DNA of 18,040 bases from Campylobacterales bacterium (GCA_025800305.1 JAOXRY010000170.1:1-18040), one strand, 5' to 3'; positions 8,221 through 16,762 are shown, counted from the first letter of the stretch. A program made the numbers and translations. The notes: a model not told the origin generated them from the sequence alone.

Positions 8221-8636
8221 GTTTGAATTTAGATACTAGCTACATATCAAAGTGTAATCAAGCCTTAAAAAGAGCCTACCAACAACTTGGAAAATATGAA
8301 GAAGACTCTATTGACTACGAGATCTATCGTTCTGCTGTTATTAAAGAGTTTGAGATTGTACTAGAACAGTCTGGAAAACTTTTGAAAAAAGTCTTAAAAC
8401 CATATCTTCACACAAACAAAGCTGTTGATAAACTAGTCTTTAAAGACATATTTAGAGAAGCTGGTCATCACGGACTTTTGGAACTTGAAGAGGTTGAGAG
8501 ATGGTTAGAATACAGAGATAACAGAAACTCAACAAGCCACGACTACGGAGAGCATTTGGCAAACGAAACTCTATCTTTGATTAAACAATTTATAGAAGAT
8601 GTTAATAGACTTATAAAGGTAGTCGATGCTTCTTAG
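8217..8636 (+). CDS. hepT: HEPN-domain toxin HepT (HI0074-like nucleotidyltransferase partner)
   Basis: A 139-residue, all-helical protein of the HI0074 family. The HEPN RNase motif R-x4-H-x-Y is exact: R103, H108, Y110 within RNSTSHDYGEH. In characterised HepT-MntA (type VII toxin-antitoxin) pairs, HepT is an RNase whose activity is blocked when MntA adds AMP to the motif tyrosine; here both the catalytic R/H and the target Tyr are intact, so an active toxin is inferred. It starts inside the last codon of hsdM (ATGA) and its last 11 bases overlap mntA, the usual toxin-first order for this module. Its position between hsdM and hsdS makes it part of the restriction operon. The older view that HI0074 proteins are mere substrate-binding partners of the nucleotidyltransferase cannot be excluded by sequence. 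Confidence 0.88.
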   Translation: MSLNLDTSYISKCNQALKRAYQQLGKYEEDSIDYEIYRSAVIKEFEIVLEQSGKLLKKVLKPYLHTNKAVDKLVFKDIFREAGHHGLLELEEVERWLEYRDNRNSTSHDYGEHLANETLSLIKQFIEDVNRLIKVVDAS

Positions 8637-8937
8637 AGAAAAAGACAGAAAAACAATTATCACACTGGCAAAAACCACCTTCAAACAGCCATCAAAGATC
8701 TTGGCATACGGTAGCCGTGTAACAGGAGAAGCCCATGACACAAGTGATTTGGATATGGTTGTGGTTTCTAAAGATGGGGGAAAGATAGATATAGAAGATC
8801 TTATAAACTTTAAAGAGAAACTACAAGACTCAAATATTCCTATTCTTACACAGGTTTTAGATTGGAATAGGATACCAGAAGGTTTTCATAAAAATATTTT
8901 GGAGAATTGTGAAGAGCTTGTTAGGGTTGAGGGTTGA
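8626..8937 (+). CDS. mntA: MntA-type minimal nucleotidyltransferase antitoxin
   Basis: A 103-residue minimal nucleotidyltransferase (HI0073/MNT group of the polymerase-beta superfamily). The signature GS-x10-D-x-D is exact: G29-S30 followed by D41 and D43 in the segment AYGSRVTGEAHDTSDLDMVV, with a likely third metal-binding aspartate at D79 (QVLDWNRIP). In known systems this enzyme AMPylates the HEPN toxin and so neutralises it; all residues needed are present. It overlaps hepT by 11 bases at its start and hsdS by 4 bases (TTGA) at its end, which suggests translational coupling and fixed stoichiometry. The gene symbol rests on motif and context, not on close similarity to the Shewanella protein. 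Confidence 0.87.
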   Translation: MLLREKDRKTIITLAKTTFKQPSKILAYGSRVTGEAHDTSDLDMVVVSKDGGKIDIEDLINFKEKLQDSNIPILTQVLDWNRIPEGFHKNILENCEELVRVEG

Positions 8938-10094
8938 TAGATAAAAGAGCTGTTTTTCTTGAAGATGTTTGTGAGATTCTTGACAGCCAGAGAATACCAC
9001 TGAGTGAAATAGAAAGAGAAGGTAGAATCAAAAATAAAAATGTGGAAGATCTTTATCCGTATTATGGAGCAACACAACAAGTGGGTTATATAGACGACTA
9101 TCTTTTTGATGAAGAGCTAATATTACTTGGAGAGGATGGTGTTATGTTCTATGATAGAAGTAAACCAAAAGCTTATCTTATCCAAGGTAAGTCTTGGGTA
9201 AATAATCATGCTCATGTTCTTAAAGTAAATAAGAAAATCGCTTCAACAAAATATATTTTAAATTTTCTGAATATTTTTAATTATCATGGATATGTAAGTG
9301 GTTCTACAAGGTTGAAGTTAAATAGAAGTAGAATGTCCAAAATACCTATTCCTCTACCATCTTTAGAACAACAAAAATCCATAGCATCCAATCTAGACAA
9401 ACTCCAAAACCTCATAACCTTGCGAAAAGAGTCTATAAAAAAACTAGATGATTTATCAAAGTCTATCTTTATCGATATGTTTGGAGATCCTATTGAGAAT
9501 CCTAAAGGGTGGGAAAGTGATCTATTAAGAGAAATATGTGATTTTGAAAATGGTGACAGATCATCAAAATATCCAACAAAAAATGATTTAGTTGAAGAAG
9601 GTGTTCTTTTTCTAAGTTCAAGAGAAATAGTAAATTTTAAGTTTGAGCCATCGGATTCATTATATATAACTGAAGAAAAATTTTCTAGTTTGAGTCAAGG
9701 ACATTGTTTTGAAGGTGACATAATATTGACACTAAGGGGAAATGGTGTAGGTAAATGTTGTGTTTTTAAAGGATTCAGAAAAGGTTTTATTAATGCCCAA
9801 ATGGTGATTTTAAGATTTCATAAAAAGTTTATAAGAAACGATTTTTTTATCAATACTATGAAAAATGAAACAATGTTTAACAATCTTTTAAAGTTTACTT
9901 CTGGTTCGGCACAACCACAGTTATCAGTAACAGAATTGAAAAAAATGAAAATTATAATGCCACCTCTAGAACTCCAAAACAAATTCGCAGAAAAAATAGA
10001 AAAGATAGAAGCCCAAAAAGCTCTCTATGAACAACAACTGGAAAAACTCCAATATGGTTTCGATGCTCTATTACAGAAGAGTTTTGAGGACTAA
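8934..10094 (+). CDS. hsdS: Type I restriction-modification specificity subunit HsdS
   Basis: HsdS reads the two halves of the target site and holds HsdM and HsdR together. The 386-residue protein has the classic two-fold layout: target recognition domain 1 (about 5-140, with YYGATQQVGYIDDYLF and the LLGEDG motif), a first conserved helical region (about 141-186, PSLEQQKSIASNLDKLQNL), target recognition domain 2 (about 190-330, beginning GWESDLLREICDFENG) and a second conserved helix (about 336-386, PLELQNKFAEKIEKIEAQKA). Both halves are complete and without a frameshift. The start is TTG, overlapping the mntA stop as TTGA, with GAGGG just upstream. The conserved helices use more C-ending codons than the recognition domains, consistent with domain exchange. 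The target sequence cannot be predicted. Confidence 0.94.
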   Translation: MIDKRAVFLEDVCEILDSQRIPLSEIEREGRIKNKNVEDLYPYYGATQQVGYIDDYLFDEELILLGEDGVMFYDRSKPKAYLIQGKSWVNNHAHVLKVNKKIASTKYILNFLNIFNYHGYVSGSTRLKLNRSRMSKIPIPLPSLEQQKSIASNLDKLQNLITLRKESIKKLDDLSKSIFIDMFGDPIENPKGWESDLLREICDFENGDRSSKYPTKNDLVEEGVLFLSSREIVNFKFEPSDSLYITEEKFSSLSQGHCFEGDIILTLRGNGVGKCCVFKGFRKGFINAQMVILRFHKKFIRNDFFINTMKNETMFNNLLKFTSGSAQPQLSVTELKKMKIIMPPLELQNKFAEKIEKIEAQKALYEQQLEKLQYGFDALLQKSFED

Positions 10095-10108
10095 ATGATT
10101 TTTGATAT

Positions 10109-10120
10109 TATAATGATTAT
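10109..10120 (+). promoter_or_regulatory. Promoter box and overlapping palindrome upstream of the antitoxin
   Basis: The 38-base gap after hsdS holds TATAAT (10109-10114) overlapped by the palindrome ATAAT-G-ATTAT (10110-10120), followed by a strong ribosome site AGGAG at 10124-10128, four bases before the ATG. A palindrome over a -10 box is what an autorepressed toxin-antitoxin promoter looks like. The TATAAT is only 24 bases from the start codon, so the leader would be very short. Confidence 0.4.
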
Positions 10121-10132
10121 TAAAGGAGAACC

Positions 10133-10360
10133 ATGGGAACAGTAGCATTGAAGATTGATGACAGTGTGTCGGAGAAGTTTATGTGGTTTTTGTCTCATTT
10201 TGACAAAAGTGAGGTGGAGGTTTTAGATGATAATTTTTTACAAAATAAGCAGTACCTTACAAAAGAGTTGGCAGATTTAGAAAGCGGTAACTCCCAAATG
10301 GTAAGCGAAGAGGATTTTTGGAACTCCACAGAAGAGACACTGAAAAAATATGACAATTGA
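10133..10360 (+). CDS. RelB-like type II antitoxin
   Basis: A 75-residue acidic protein immediately upstream of, and overlapping by 11 bases, a RelE/ParE-like toxin gene. The N-terminal part (VALKIDDSVSEKFMWFLSHF) could form a DNA-binding and dimerising unit; the C-terminal part (MVSEEDFWNSTEETLKKYDN) resembles the helical, toxin-wrapping tail common in RelB-type antitoxins. No specific DNA-binding fold can be assigned with confidence. It has a strong ribosome site, better than that of any neighbour, fitting the need for antitoxin excess, and a palindromic promoter region in front for possible autorepression. The call rests mainly on size, tail and pairing with the toxin. Confidence 0.75.
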   Translation: MGTVALKIDDSVSEKFMWFLSHFDKSEVEVLDDNFLQNKQYLTKELADLESGNSQMVSEEDFWNSTEETLKKYDN

Positions 10361-10634
10361 GTATAAATCCTCTTTTCAATTAAGATTTAATAGACAGCTT
10401 GAGTTCATCGCTTCTGATAGCCCAAACAGAGCTAGAAAGTTTAGAGATGAGCTTAAAAAAGAGCTGAATGATATGAAGGATACTCCTTTGATTTGTAGAA
10501 AGTCAATTTATTTTGATGATGAAAATATTAGAGATTATATCTTCAAAGGTTATACGATTACTTTTAGAATAAATAAAGAGAACCTAGAAGTTTTTGGATT
10601 TACTAAGTATCAAAAAGAACCTATGGATGAGTAA
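10350..10634 (+). CDS. RelE/ParE-superfamily toxin
   Basis: A 94-residue protein with the RelE/ParE layout: N-terminal strand (IEYKSSFQLRFNRQLEFI), two helices (SPNRARKFRDELKKELNDM), and a C-terminal sheet (ENIRDYIFKGYTITFRINKENLEVFGFTKY). RelE-type members cut mRNA on the ribosome, whereas ParE-type members poison gyrase; the sequence does not decide between them, although the RDYIFKGYTITFRI pattern with basic and Tyr residues near the end is common to both. It overlaps the antitoxin by 11 bases and its last 8 bases overlap the hsdR start, so the toxin gene is locked between the specificity and restriction genes. No ribosome site of its own is obvious, suggesting translation coupled to the antitoxin. 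Confidence 0.83.
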   Translation: MTIEYKSSFQLRFNRQLEFIASDSPNRARKFRDELKKELNDMKDTPLICRKSIYFDDENIRDYIFKGYTITFRINKENLEVFGFTKYQKEPMDE

Positions 10635-13600
10635 CTTCTCTTTTTTAGACAACGACTTTAGTTCTCTTTACGAATACTCTTTCAAATCTGAATCCAATGT
10701 ATTTGATGATCCCGAAGTATCTGCTATTTACTCTAGAAAAGCGTTGGAGTTATCTCTCAAGTTTATTTATAAAATTGATGAAGAGTTAGATGAGAATTTT
10801 CTAAAAAAGAATACGATTATTAACCCTCTTATTGTAGATCTAGAGGAGCAGGGGATTATTCCAAAGCAGTTTGTTGATGAGCTTCATATTATACGAAAGA
10901 TAGGAAACACCGCAAGTCACACAAAAGAGAATACTACTACAACAGAGAAAGAGAGCTTCTATGCCAATAAGTGTCTCTATAAGTTTCAAAGATGGATTGT
11001 TGAGGTTTATAGTGATAAAGAGGTAACAGGAGAGTATGATCCTAACCTTATCTCTTTTAAAGAGAAAGAGAACAAAGATGAGCTGTTAAAAGCCAAAGAG
11101 CTTGAAGAGGAAAATGCCAAGCTTTTAGAAGAGCTGAAAAGACTAAGAGAAGCAAACAGACAAATACCAAAAGATGTTAAGAGAGCAAAAAGAGAGAGAA
11201 TCAAACCTGTTGCTGATATTAGCGAGGCAAAAACTAGAAGTATGCTTATTGACCTTGAACTGTATGAAGCAGGATTTGACAGCCATGAGTTTGTAAATAG
11301 AAAAGATATTGAGTATCCTCTGGTTTTGGACAATGGGGATAATGGTTTTGCTGATTATGTATTGTGGGATGATGACGATACACCTCTTGCTATTGTTGAA
11401 GCAAAGAAATACTCTAAAGGTGTTGATGCTGGAAAGTTTCAAGCTAAGCTCTATGGTAATGCACTAGAGAAAGAGTATGGTAAAGATGTCCTAAGGTTTG
11501 TAACAAACGGAAGAACCATCGAGTATACTAACGGGATCTATCCATTTAGAGAGATTCATAGTATCTTTCCTAAATATGAGATGAGAAAGATACTCCAACA
11601 AAAAAAGAGTATTCAAGCTACTAAACCATCATCGTTAGAAGTCGATGACAACATAACAGACAGAGGCTATCAAAAAAGAGTTATCAAAAGTGTTCTTCAA
11701 AGCTATGAAGCTTATAGGATGAGGGCTTTACTTGTAATGGCTACTGGGACTGGAAAGACAAGAGTCAGTGCTAGTATCTCTGATGTTCTTATCAGAGCTG
11801 GTTGGGTAAGGAAGGTTCTTTTTCTTGCTGATAGGATCGAGCTTGTAAAACAGGCAAAGAACAACTATAACGAATATCTCAAAGAGACTTGTACCAATCT
11901 TCTTGATGAAAAAGATCTTGATGCTAGGCTTCATTTTGGAACATATGAGACTGTCCACAATTTGATTAAAAATAGTGAGTATAACTCAGGATTTTTTGAT
12001 CTAATTGTTGTTGATGAGGCTCATAGGACAATATATAAAAAGTATAGAGGAATATTTGAGTATTTTGACTCTTTTATCCTTGGGCTCACCGCAACACCAG
12101 CTGATGAAGTCCATAGAAATACATATGACTTTTTTGAGACAGGAGACAAAGAACCGACAGATGCTTACTCTTTGGATGAGGCTGTTGAGAATGGAGACCT
12201 TGTTAGGTTTAAAGCTATTGAGGTAGATCTTGGGATTGTTCAAAGAGGGATAAAGTATAAAGATCTAAGTGAAGAAGAGAAAGAGGAGTTTGAGGATAAG
12301 TTTGAGGATGAAGAGGAGATAGGCTCTTCTGAAATCAATAAGAGAGTTTTAAATAAGCAGACCAATGAAGAAGTTTTAAATCATCTTGAAAACTTCGGGC
12401 TGAAGATTGATGACGGAAACAAGATTGGTAAGACAATCATCTTTGCTAAGAATAAAAAACACGCAGAATACATCAAAAAGACCTTTGACAGACTCTTTCC
12501 TCATAGAACAGATGAAGCAGAGATAATCCATAGTGAGATCTCACATAACAGTGTCCTTCTTGATAATTTTAAAAAGCCTAATAGCAACCCTCAGATTGCT
12601 ATTAGTGTTGATATGCTTGATACTGGAATTGATGTTCCTGAGATTTTAAATCTTGTGTTTTTTAAACCTGTCAAGTCAAAAATTAAGTTTTGGCAGATGA
12701 TTGGTAGAGGAACGAGACTTTGTCCTAATATCTTTGGAGATGGTAAGGATAAGAGAGAGTTTTATATCTTTGATTTTGGATCTAACTTTAGCTTTTTTGA
12801 TGAGAAGGCTGATGGTTTGCCATCGGCTAAGAGTGTTTCACTGAAAGAGAGATTGTTTCTAAAAAGAGTAGTGCTACTTAAAACTACAAAAGACAAAGAG
12901 TTTAAAGCCAAGCTTTTCTCTATTATCAAAGACCAAATTGATGGAATAGATTCTAGTGAGTACACAGTGAAGAAGAAAAGGCATATTGTTGAAGAAGTAC
13001 AATCGGCAGATCTCAACTACATCACAGAAGAGACATATCAGAGTATTAAAGAGATCTCTGAATATATAGAAGATAATACACCATATGAGATCCAAAGGTT
13101 TCAGATGGAGATCTTAAATGCAGAAGAGAAGATGGAGAAAGATGGCTCTGTTGAAGCATTTAAGGAGATCTTAAAAGATAGATGTAGTGTTCTTATGTCT
13201 AAGGCTAATACTGTCAATGCTGTTAAAGACAAAAGAGATGTGATTGAGAAAGTCCTTGATGGCACAATAGAATTAAAAAATATTGATGATATTGAGTTTA
13301 TTAAAGAGGAACTAGAGGATATTGCAGATCTTTCAATTGAAAAAGCCACTGGGACAGTTGAAACAAACTTTAGTGATGAGGTTATCAAAGTTACACATCA
13401 TGATAGTGACAAGTTTATTGATAAAGCATCAATTAAAACTGAAGTACAGGAGATCTTAAAAAAATATGTTGAAAACCTTGAAAGACTTATAGACCTTAAA
13501 AAAAGTCTCTTAGTAACTGCTACAGATATTGAAATTATTAAAGAGTATGTATTTAATGAAGAGGAGAAGTTAGGTGGTTCTGATGAGTTTGATAAGGTGA

Positions 13601-13887
13601 TAAAGAAAATTATTGACAGTTCTAATCAGAAACTTGCCAATAAGATTTTAGATAATTTTATCTCATCAGGGAAATACACTCAAAAGCAGATAGCGATAAT
13701 GACAAAAATTAAAAATGTTGTTTTTAATAAAAACTATTTAGATGTTTCTACTTCTATGGTTAATATTCAAGATATGCTCCTAGGTGAGACCCATCCACTT
13801 TCAAGAGAGTTTACAGGGTTAAATGAAGATGAACAAGAGGATATATTTGGTGTATTTGATATTTTAAAAGAGGTAGAAACAATTTAA
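10627..13887 (+). CDS. hsdR: Type I restriction enzyme, ATP-dependent endonuclease/translocase subunit HsdR
   Basis: HsdR translocates DNA with ATP and cuts it when the HsdS target is unmethylated. With ATG at 10627 it has 1086 residues. Domains: an N-terminal DUF4145 region (about 1-115, HEPN-like helical fold), a charged coiled coil (about 130-190), a PD-(D/E)xK nuclease with D243 and E258-A-K260, an SF2 helicase with Walker A ATGTGKT (K377), DEAH box 463-466, LGLTATP, and the second RecA domain with DTGIDVPE and QMIGRGTRLC, then a long helical C-terminal domain like that of EcoEI-type HsdR (about 850-1086). All catalytic motifs are intact. The frame extends upstream to a TTG at 10594, but that lies deep in the toxin gene; the ATG with an 8-base overlap is preferred. 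Its ribosome site is weak, so coupling to the toxin is likely, which would also keep nuclease levels low. Confidence 0.95.
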   Translation: MSNFSFLDNDFSSLYEYSFKSESNVFDDPEVSAIYSRKALELSLKFIYKIDEELDENFLKKNTIINPLIVDLEEQGIIPKQFVDELHIIRKIGNTASHTKENTTTTEKESFYANKCLYKFQRWIVEVYSDKEVTGEYDPNLISFKEKENKDELLKAKELEEENAKLLEELKRLREANRQIPKDVKRAKRERIKPVADISEAKTRSMLIDLELYEAGFDSHEFVNRKDIEYPLVLDNGDNGFADYVLWDDDDTPLAIVEAKKYSKGVDAGKFQAKLYGNALEKEYGKDVLRFVTNGRTIEYTNGIYPFREIHSIFPKYEMRKILQQKKSIQATKPSSLEVDDNITDRGYQKRVIKSVLQSYEAYRMRALLVMATGTGKTRVSASISDVLIRAGWVRKVLFLADRIELVKQAKNNYNEYLKETCTNLLDEKDLDARLHFGTYETVHNLIKNSEYNSGFFDLIVVDEAHRTIYKKYRGIFEYFDSFILGLTATPADEVHRNTYDFFETGDKEPTDAYSLDEAVENGDLVRFKAIEVDLGIVQRGIKYKDLSEEEKEEFEDKFEDEEEIGSSEINKRVLNKQTNEEVLNHLENFGLKIDDGNKIGKTIIFAKNKKHAEYIKKTFDRLFPHRTDEAEIIHSEISHNSVLLDNFKKPNSNPQIAISVDMLDTGIDVPEILNLVFFKPVKSKIKFWQMIGRGTRLCPNIFGDGKDKREFYIFDFGSNFSFFDEKADGLPSAKSVSLKERLFLKRVVLLKTTKDKEFKAKLFSIIKDQIDGIDSSEYTVKKKRHIVEEVQSADLNYITEETYQSIKEISEYIEDNTPYEIQRFQMEILNAEEKMEKDGSVEAFKEILKDRCSVLMSKANTVNAVKDKRDVIEKVLDGTIELKNIDDIEFIKEELEDIADLSIEKATGTVETNFSDEVIKVTHHDSDKFIDKASIKTEVQEILKKYVENLERLIDLKKSLLVTATDIEIIKEYVFNEEEKLGGSDEFDKVIKKIIDSSNQKLANKILDNFISSGKYTQKQIAIMTKIKNVVFNKNYLDVSTSMVNIQDMLLGETHPLSREFTGLNEDEQEDIFGVFDILKEVETI

Positions 13888-13911
13888 AAATAGTCCTTAA
13901 TTACGAAAAGA

Positions 13912-13917
13912 TATAAT
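13912..13917 (+). promoter_or_regulatory. -10 box for uvrA-crcB
   Basis: TATAAT in GAAAAGATATAATAAAAGC lies 31 bases before the uvrA start in the 61-base gap after hsdR. A second TATAAT at 13926-13931 is probably too close to the start. No LexA-type SOS box is recognised here. Confidence 0.45.
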
Positions 13918-13948
13918 AAAAGCTTTATAATTTTTTATTGGGGATATT

Positions 13949-16762
13949 TTGACAAAAGATAAAATCGAGATAATTGGTGCTAAAGAGAATAATCTAAAAG
14001 ATCTAAGTTTAGAGATACCTAAAAACAAACTTGTTGTATTTACTGGTCTTTCTGGAAGTGGAAAATCAACACTTGCTTTTGATACGCTTTATGCTGAGGG
14101 ACAAAGAAGATATATTGAATCACTTTCAAGTTATGCAAGACAGTTTTTGGACAAGGTTGGAAAACCAGAAGTTGATAAGATAAATGGTCTAACACCAGCC
14201 ATTGCAATTGATCAAAAAACCACATCAAAAAACCCAAGATCTACAGTTGGAACAATCACAGAGATCTACGATTATTTAAGACTTTTATACGCAAGAGTAG
14301 GGGAGCAACACTGTCATAAGTGTGGTGAGCCAATTTCAAAGATGAGTGGAAGTGATATTATCGGAGAGGTTCAGAAGTTTCCAGAAAACTCTAAATGTAT
14401 GATTTTAGCTCCTATTGTTAAGGAGAAAAAGGGAACTTTTACAGATCTAATTGAGTCTTTGAGACAAAAGGGATATGTAAGAGCACAGATTGATGGTGTT
14501 ACTGTAAGACTTGATGAAGATATTGAACTAAGTAAAACAAAAAAACACACAATCAAAGTTGTAATTGATAGGGTTGTAATAAAGCCAGAAAACAAAGAGA
14601 GGGTTGCTTCAAGTGTTGAAAAAGCTTTGGAAGAGGCCTATGGAAATGTTGAAATCGAGACTTTAAACCATGAAGAAGTTAATGGTGTAAAACACATTCA
14701 CTATTCTGAACATTTGGCTTGTTTTGATTGTAAGATCTCATTTGAGCCGTTAGAGCCTTTAGGGTTCTCTTTTAACTCTCCAAAGGGAGCTTGTAGCTCT
14801 TGTGATGGTTTAGGAATTAGATACTCTTTAGATTTTGATAAAATTATTGATAAACACGCTTCAATTGATGATGGAGCTGTGAAAATATTTATTAAAAATG
14901 GATACTACGATAAGTTCTTAAAAGCTTATTGTGAAGCTGAGAAGATCCCAACAAATAAACCTTTTGAAGAGATTGAAGAACACCTACAAAAATCAATAAT
15001 TATTGGATCTCCTGCAGAAGTTAGCTTTTCTTGGAAGAGACATCCTCTTAAAAAGCCTTGGAATGGTCTGAGTCGTATCGCTTATGATATGTTCAAAAAT
15101 GAAAAAGATTTTGAAGAGTATATGACTGAAAAAACTTGTGATACTTGTGGTGGACATAGGTTGAATAAAGAGAGTTTAGCTGTTAAAGTTGCAGGTCATG
15201 GAATAGGGGATATTATAGATCTTCCTGTTGAGGATAGTTACAAGTTTTATGATAATGAGAAAGAGTTTGCATACCTAACCGAACAACAACACATGATCGC
15301 AGAACCAATTCTAAGGGAGATTAGAGAGAGACTGTTTTTCTTGTATGACGTTGGTCTTGGGTATATTACCCTTGGACGTGATGCAAGAACAATAAGTGGT
15401 GGAGAGTCTCAAAGAATTAGAATCGCTTCCCAGATTGGTTCAGGTCTTACTGGTGTTATGTATGTTCTTGATGAGCCATCTATTGGTCTTCACGAGCGGG
15501 ATACTATGAAGCTAATTAAAACCCTTAAAAACTTAAAAGATAAGGGAAATACTGTAATCGTTGTTGAACACGATAAAGAGACAATAGAAAGCAGTGACTA
15601 TATTGTTGATATTGGTCCAGGGGCTGGAAAATTTGGCGGAGATATTGTTTTTGCTGGGGATACGAAAAAACTGAAAAAAGCCAAGACTTTAACAGCAGAT
15701 TATCTTTATGGAAGAAAGAAGATTGAGTATTTCCATGAGAGAAAACCAGAAGACTTCATTGAGATTAAAAACGTAACGATTAATAATATCAAAGATCTAA
15801 ACGTGAAGATTCCTCTTTCTTGTTTTGTTTCTATTTCAGGTGTTAGTGGAAGTGGGAAAAGTTCACTGATTTTACAAACACTTTTACCTGTTGCAAAAGA
15901 GATGTTAAACCATGCAAAGAAAGTAAAGAAGGTAAAAGGTGTTGAGATTGAAGGTCTTGAAAAGCTAGACAAAGTAATCTACCTTGACCAAAGCCCTATC
16001 GGTAGAACACCAAGATCTATTCCTGCAACATATACAGGAATGATGGATGATTTAAGAACACTATTTACCCAGACAAAAGAGGCAAAATTTAGAGGATACA
16101 CTGCTGGAAGATTTAGCTTTAATGTTAAAGGTGGAAGGTGTGAGAAGTGTCAAGGTGAGGGGGAAATCAAAATTGAGATGCACTTCTTACCAGACATTAT
16201 GGTTAAATGTGACTCTTGTCATGGTAAGAGATACAACCCTCAAACTTTAGAGGTTCTCTATCAAGGAAAAAGTATCAGTGATGTTTTAGAGATGTCTGTT
16301 GAAGAAGCCGTAGAGTTCTTCAAAAAACACCCTAAGATCTACGCTAAATTAAAAACTCTTCAAGATGTTGGTCTTGGATATATTACCTTAGGGCAAAATG
16401 CAGTAACTCTTTCAGGTGGTGAAGCACAGAGAATAAAGCTTTCAAAAGAGCTTTCAAAAAGAGATACAGGAAGTACACTATACGTTCTTGATGAACCAAC
16501 AACAGGGCTTCACTTTGCAGATGTTGATAAGCTAACAAAAGTTCTTCATCACTTGGTAGAACTGGGAAATAGTGTAATTGTTATTGAACACAACCTAGAC
16601 ATAATCAAAAACTCTGATTGGGTAATTGATATCGGTCCTGAAGGTGGAAATAAAGGTGGTAGTATTGTTGATGAAGGTACACCAGAAGAGTTAGCTTCTA
16701 GACACAAAAAGACTAAGAGTTACACTGGTTACTACCTAGAGAAAGAGTTAGCAGGAAACTAA
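13949..16762 (+). CDS. uvrA: Excinuclease ABC subunit UvrA
   Basis: UvrA is the damage-sensing ATPase of nucleotide excision repair; a dimer loads UvrB onto lesions. The 937-residue length is standard. Two ABC ATPase halves are complete: first Walker A GLSGSGKST (33-41), signature ISGGESQRI and Walker B YVLDEPSIGL; second Walker A GVSGSGKSS (631-639), signature LSGGEAQRIKL and Walker B YVLDEPTTGL. Zinc modules are present as CHKCGEP, the CFDC...CSSC pair, CDTCGGHRLN, and CEKCQGEGE...CDSCHGKRYN in the second half. The start is TTG, with GGGGA four bases upstream (a short spacing); no better start is seen. It follows the restriction operon with its own promoter-like box and is followed after 1 base by crcB, so the two probably share a transcript. 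Confidence 0.97.
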   Translation: MTKDKIEIIGAKENNLKDLSLEIPKNKLVVFTGLSGSGKSTLAFDTLYAEGQRRYIESLSSYARQFLDKVGKPEVDKINGLTPAIAIDQKTTSKNPRSTVGTITEIYDYLRLLYARVGEQHCHKCGEPISKMSGSDIIGEVQKFPENSKCMILAPIVKEKKGTFTDLIESLRQKGYVRAQIDGVTVRLDEDIELSKTKKHTIKVVIDRVVIKPENKERVASSVEKALEEAYGNVEIETLNHEEVNGVKHIHYSEHLACFDCKISFEPLEPLGFSFNSPKGACSSCDGLGIRYSLDFDKIIDKHASIDDGAVKIFIKNGYYDKFLKAYCEAEKIPTNKPFEEIEEHLQKSIIIGSPAEVSFSWKRHPLKKPWNGLSRIAYDMFKNEKDFEEYMTEKTCDTCGGHRLNKESLAVKVAGHGIGDIIDLPVEDSYKFYDNEKEFAYLTEQQHMIAEPILREIRERLFFLYDVGLGYITLGRDARTISGGESQRIRIASQIGSGLTGVMYVLDEPSIGLHERDTMKLIKTLKNLKDKGNTVIVVEHDKETIESSDYIVDIGPGAGKFGGDIVFAGDTKKLKKAKTLTADYLYGRKKIEYFHERKPEDFIEIKNVTINNIKDLNVKIPLSCFVSISGVSGSGKSSLILQTLLPVAKEMLNHAKKVKKVKGVEIEGLEKLDKVIYLDQSPIGRTPRSIPATYTGMMDDLRTLFTQTKEAKFRGYTAGRFSFNVKGGRCEKCQGEGEIKIEMHFLPDIMVKCDSCHGKRYNPQTLEVLYQGKSISDVLEMSVEEAVEFFKKHPKIYAKLKTLQDVGLGYITLGQNAVTLSGGEAQRIKLSKELSKRDTGSTLYVLDEPTTGLHFADVDKLTKVLHHLVELGNSVIVIEHNLDIIKNSDWVIDIGPEGGNKGGSIVDEGTPEELASRHKKTKSYTGYYLEKELAGN

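Noticed and set aside
10594..10626. TTG at 10594 as the hsdR start
   Set aside because: It lies 41 bases inside the toxin gene with no ribosome site, while the ATG at 10627 gives a normal 8-base overlap and retains the whole DUF4145 domain.
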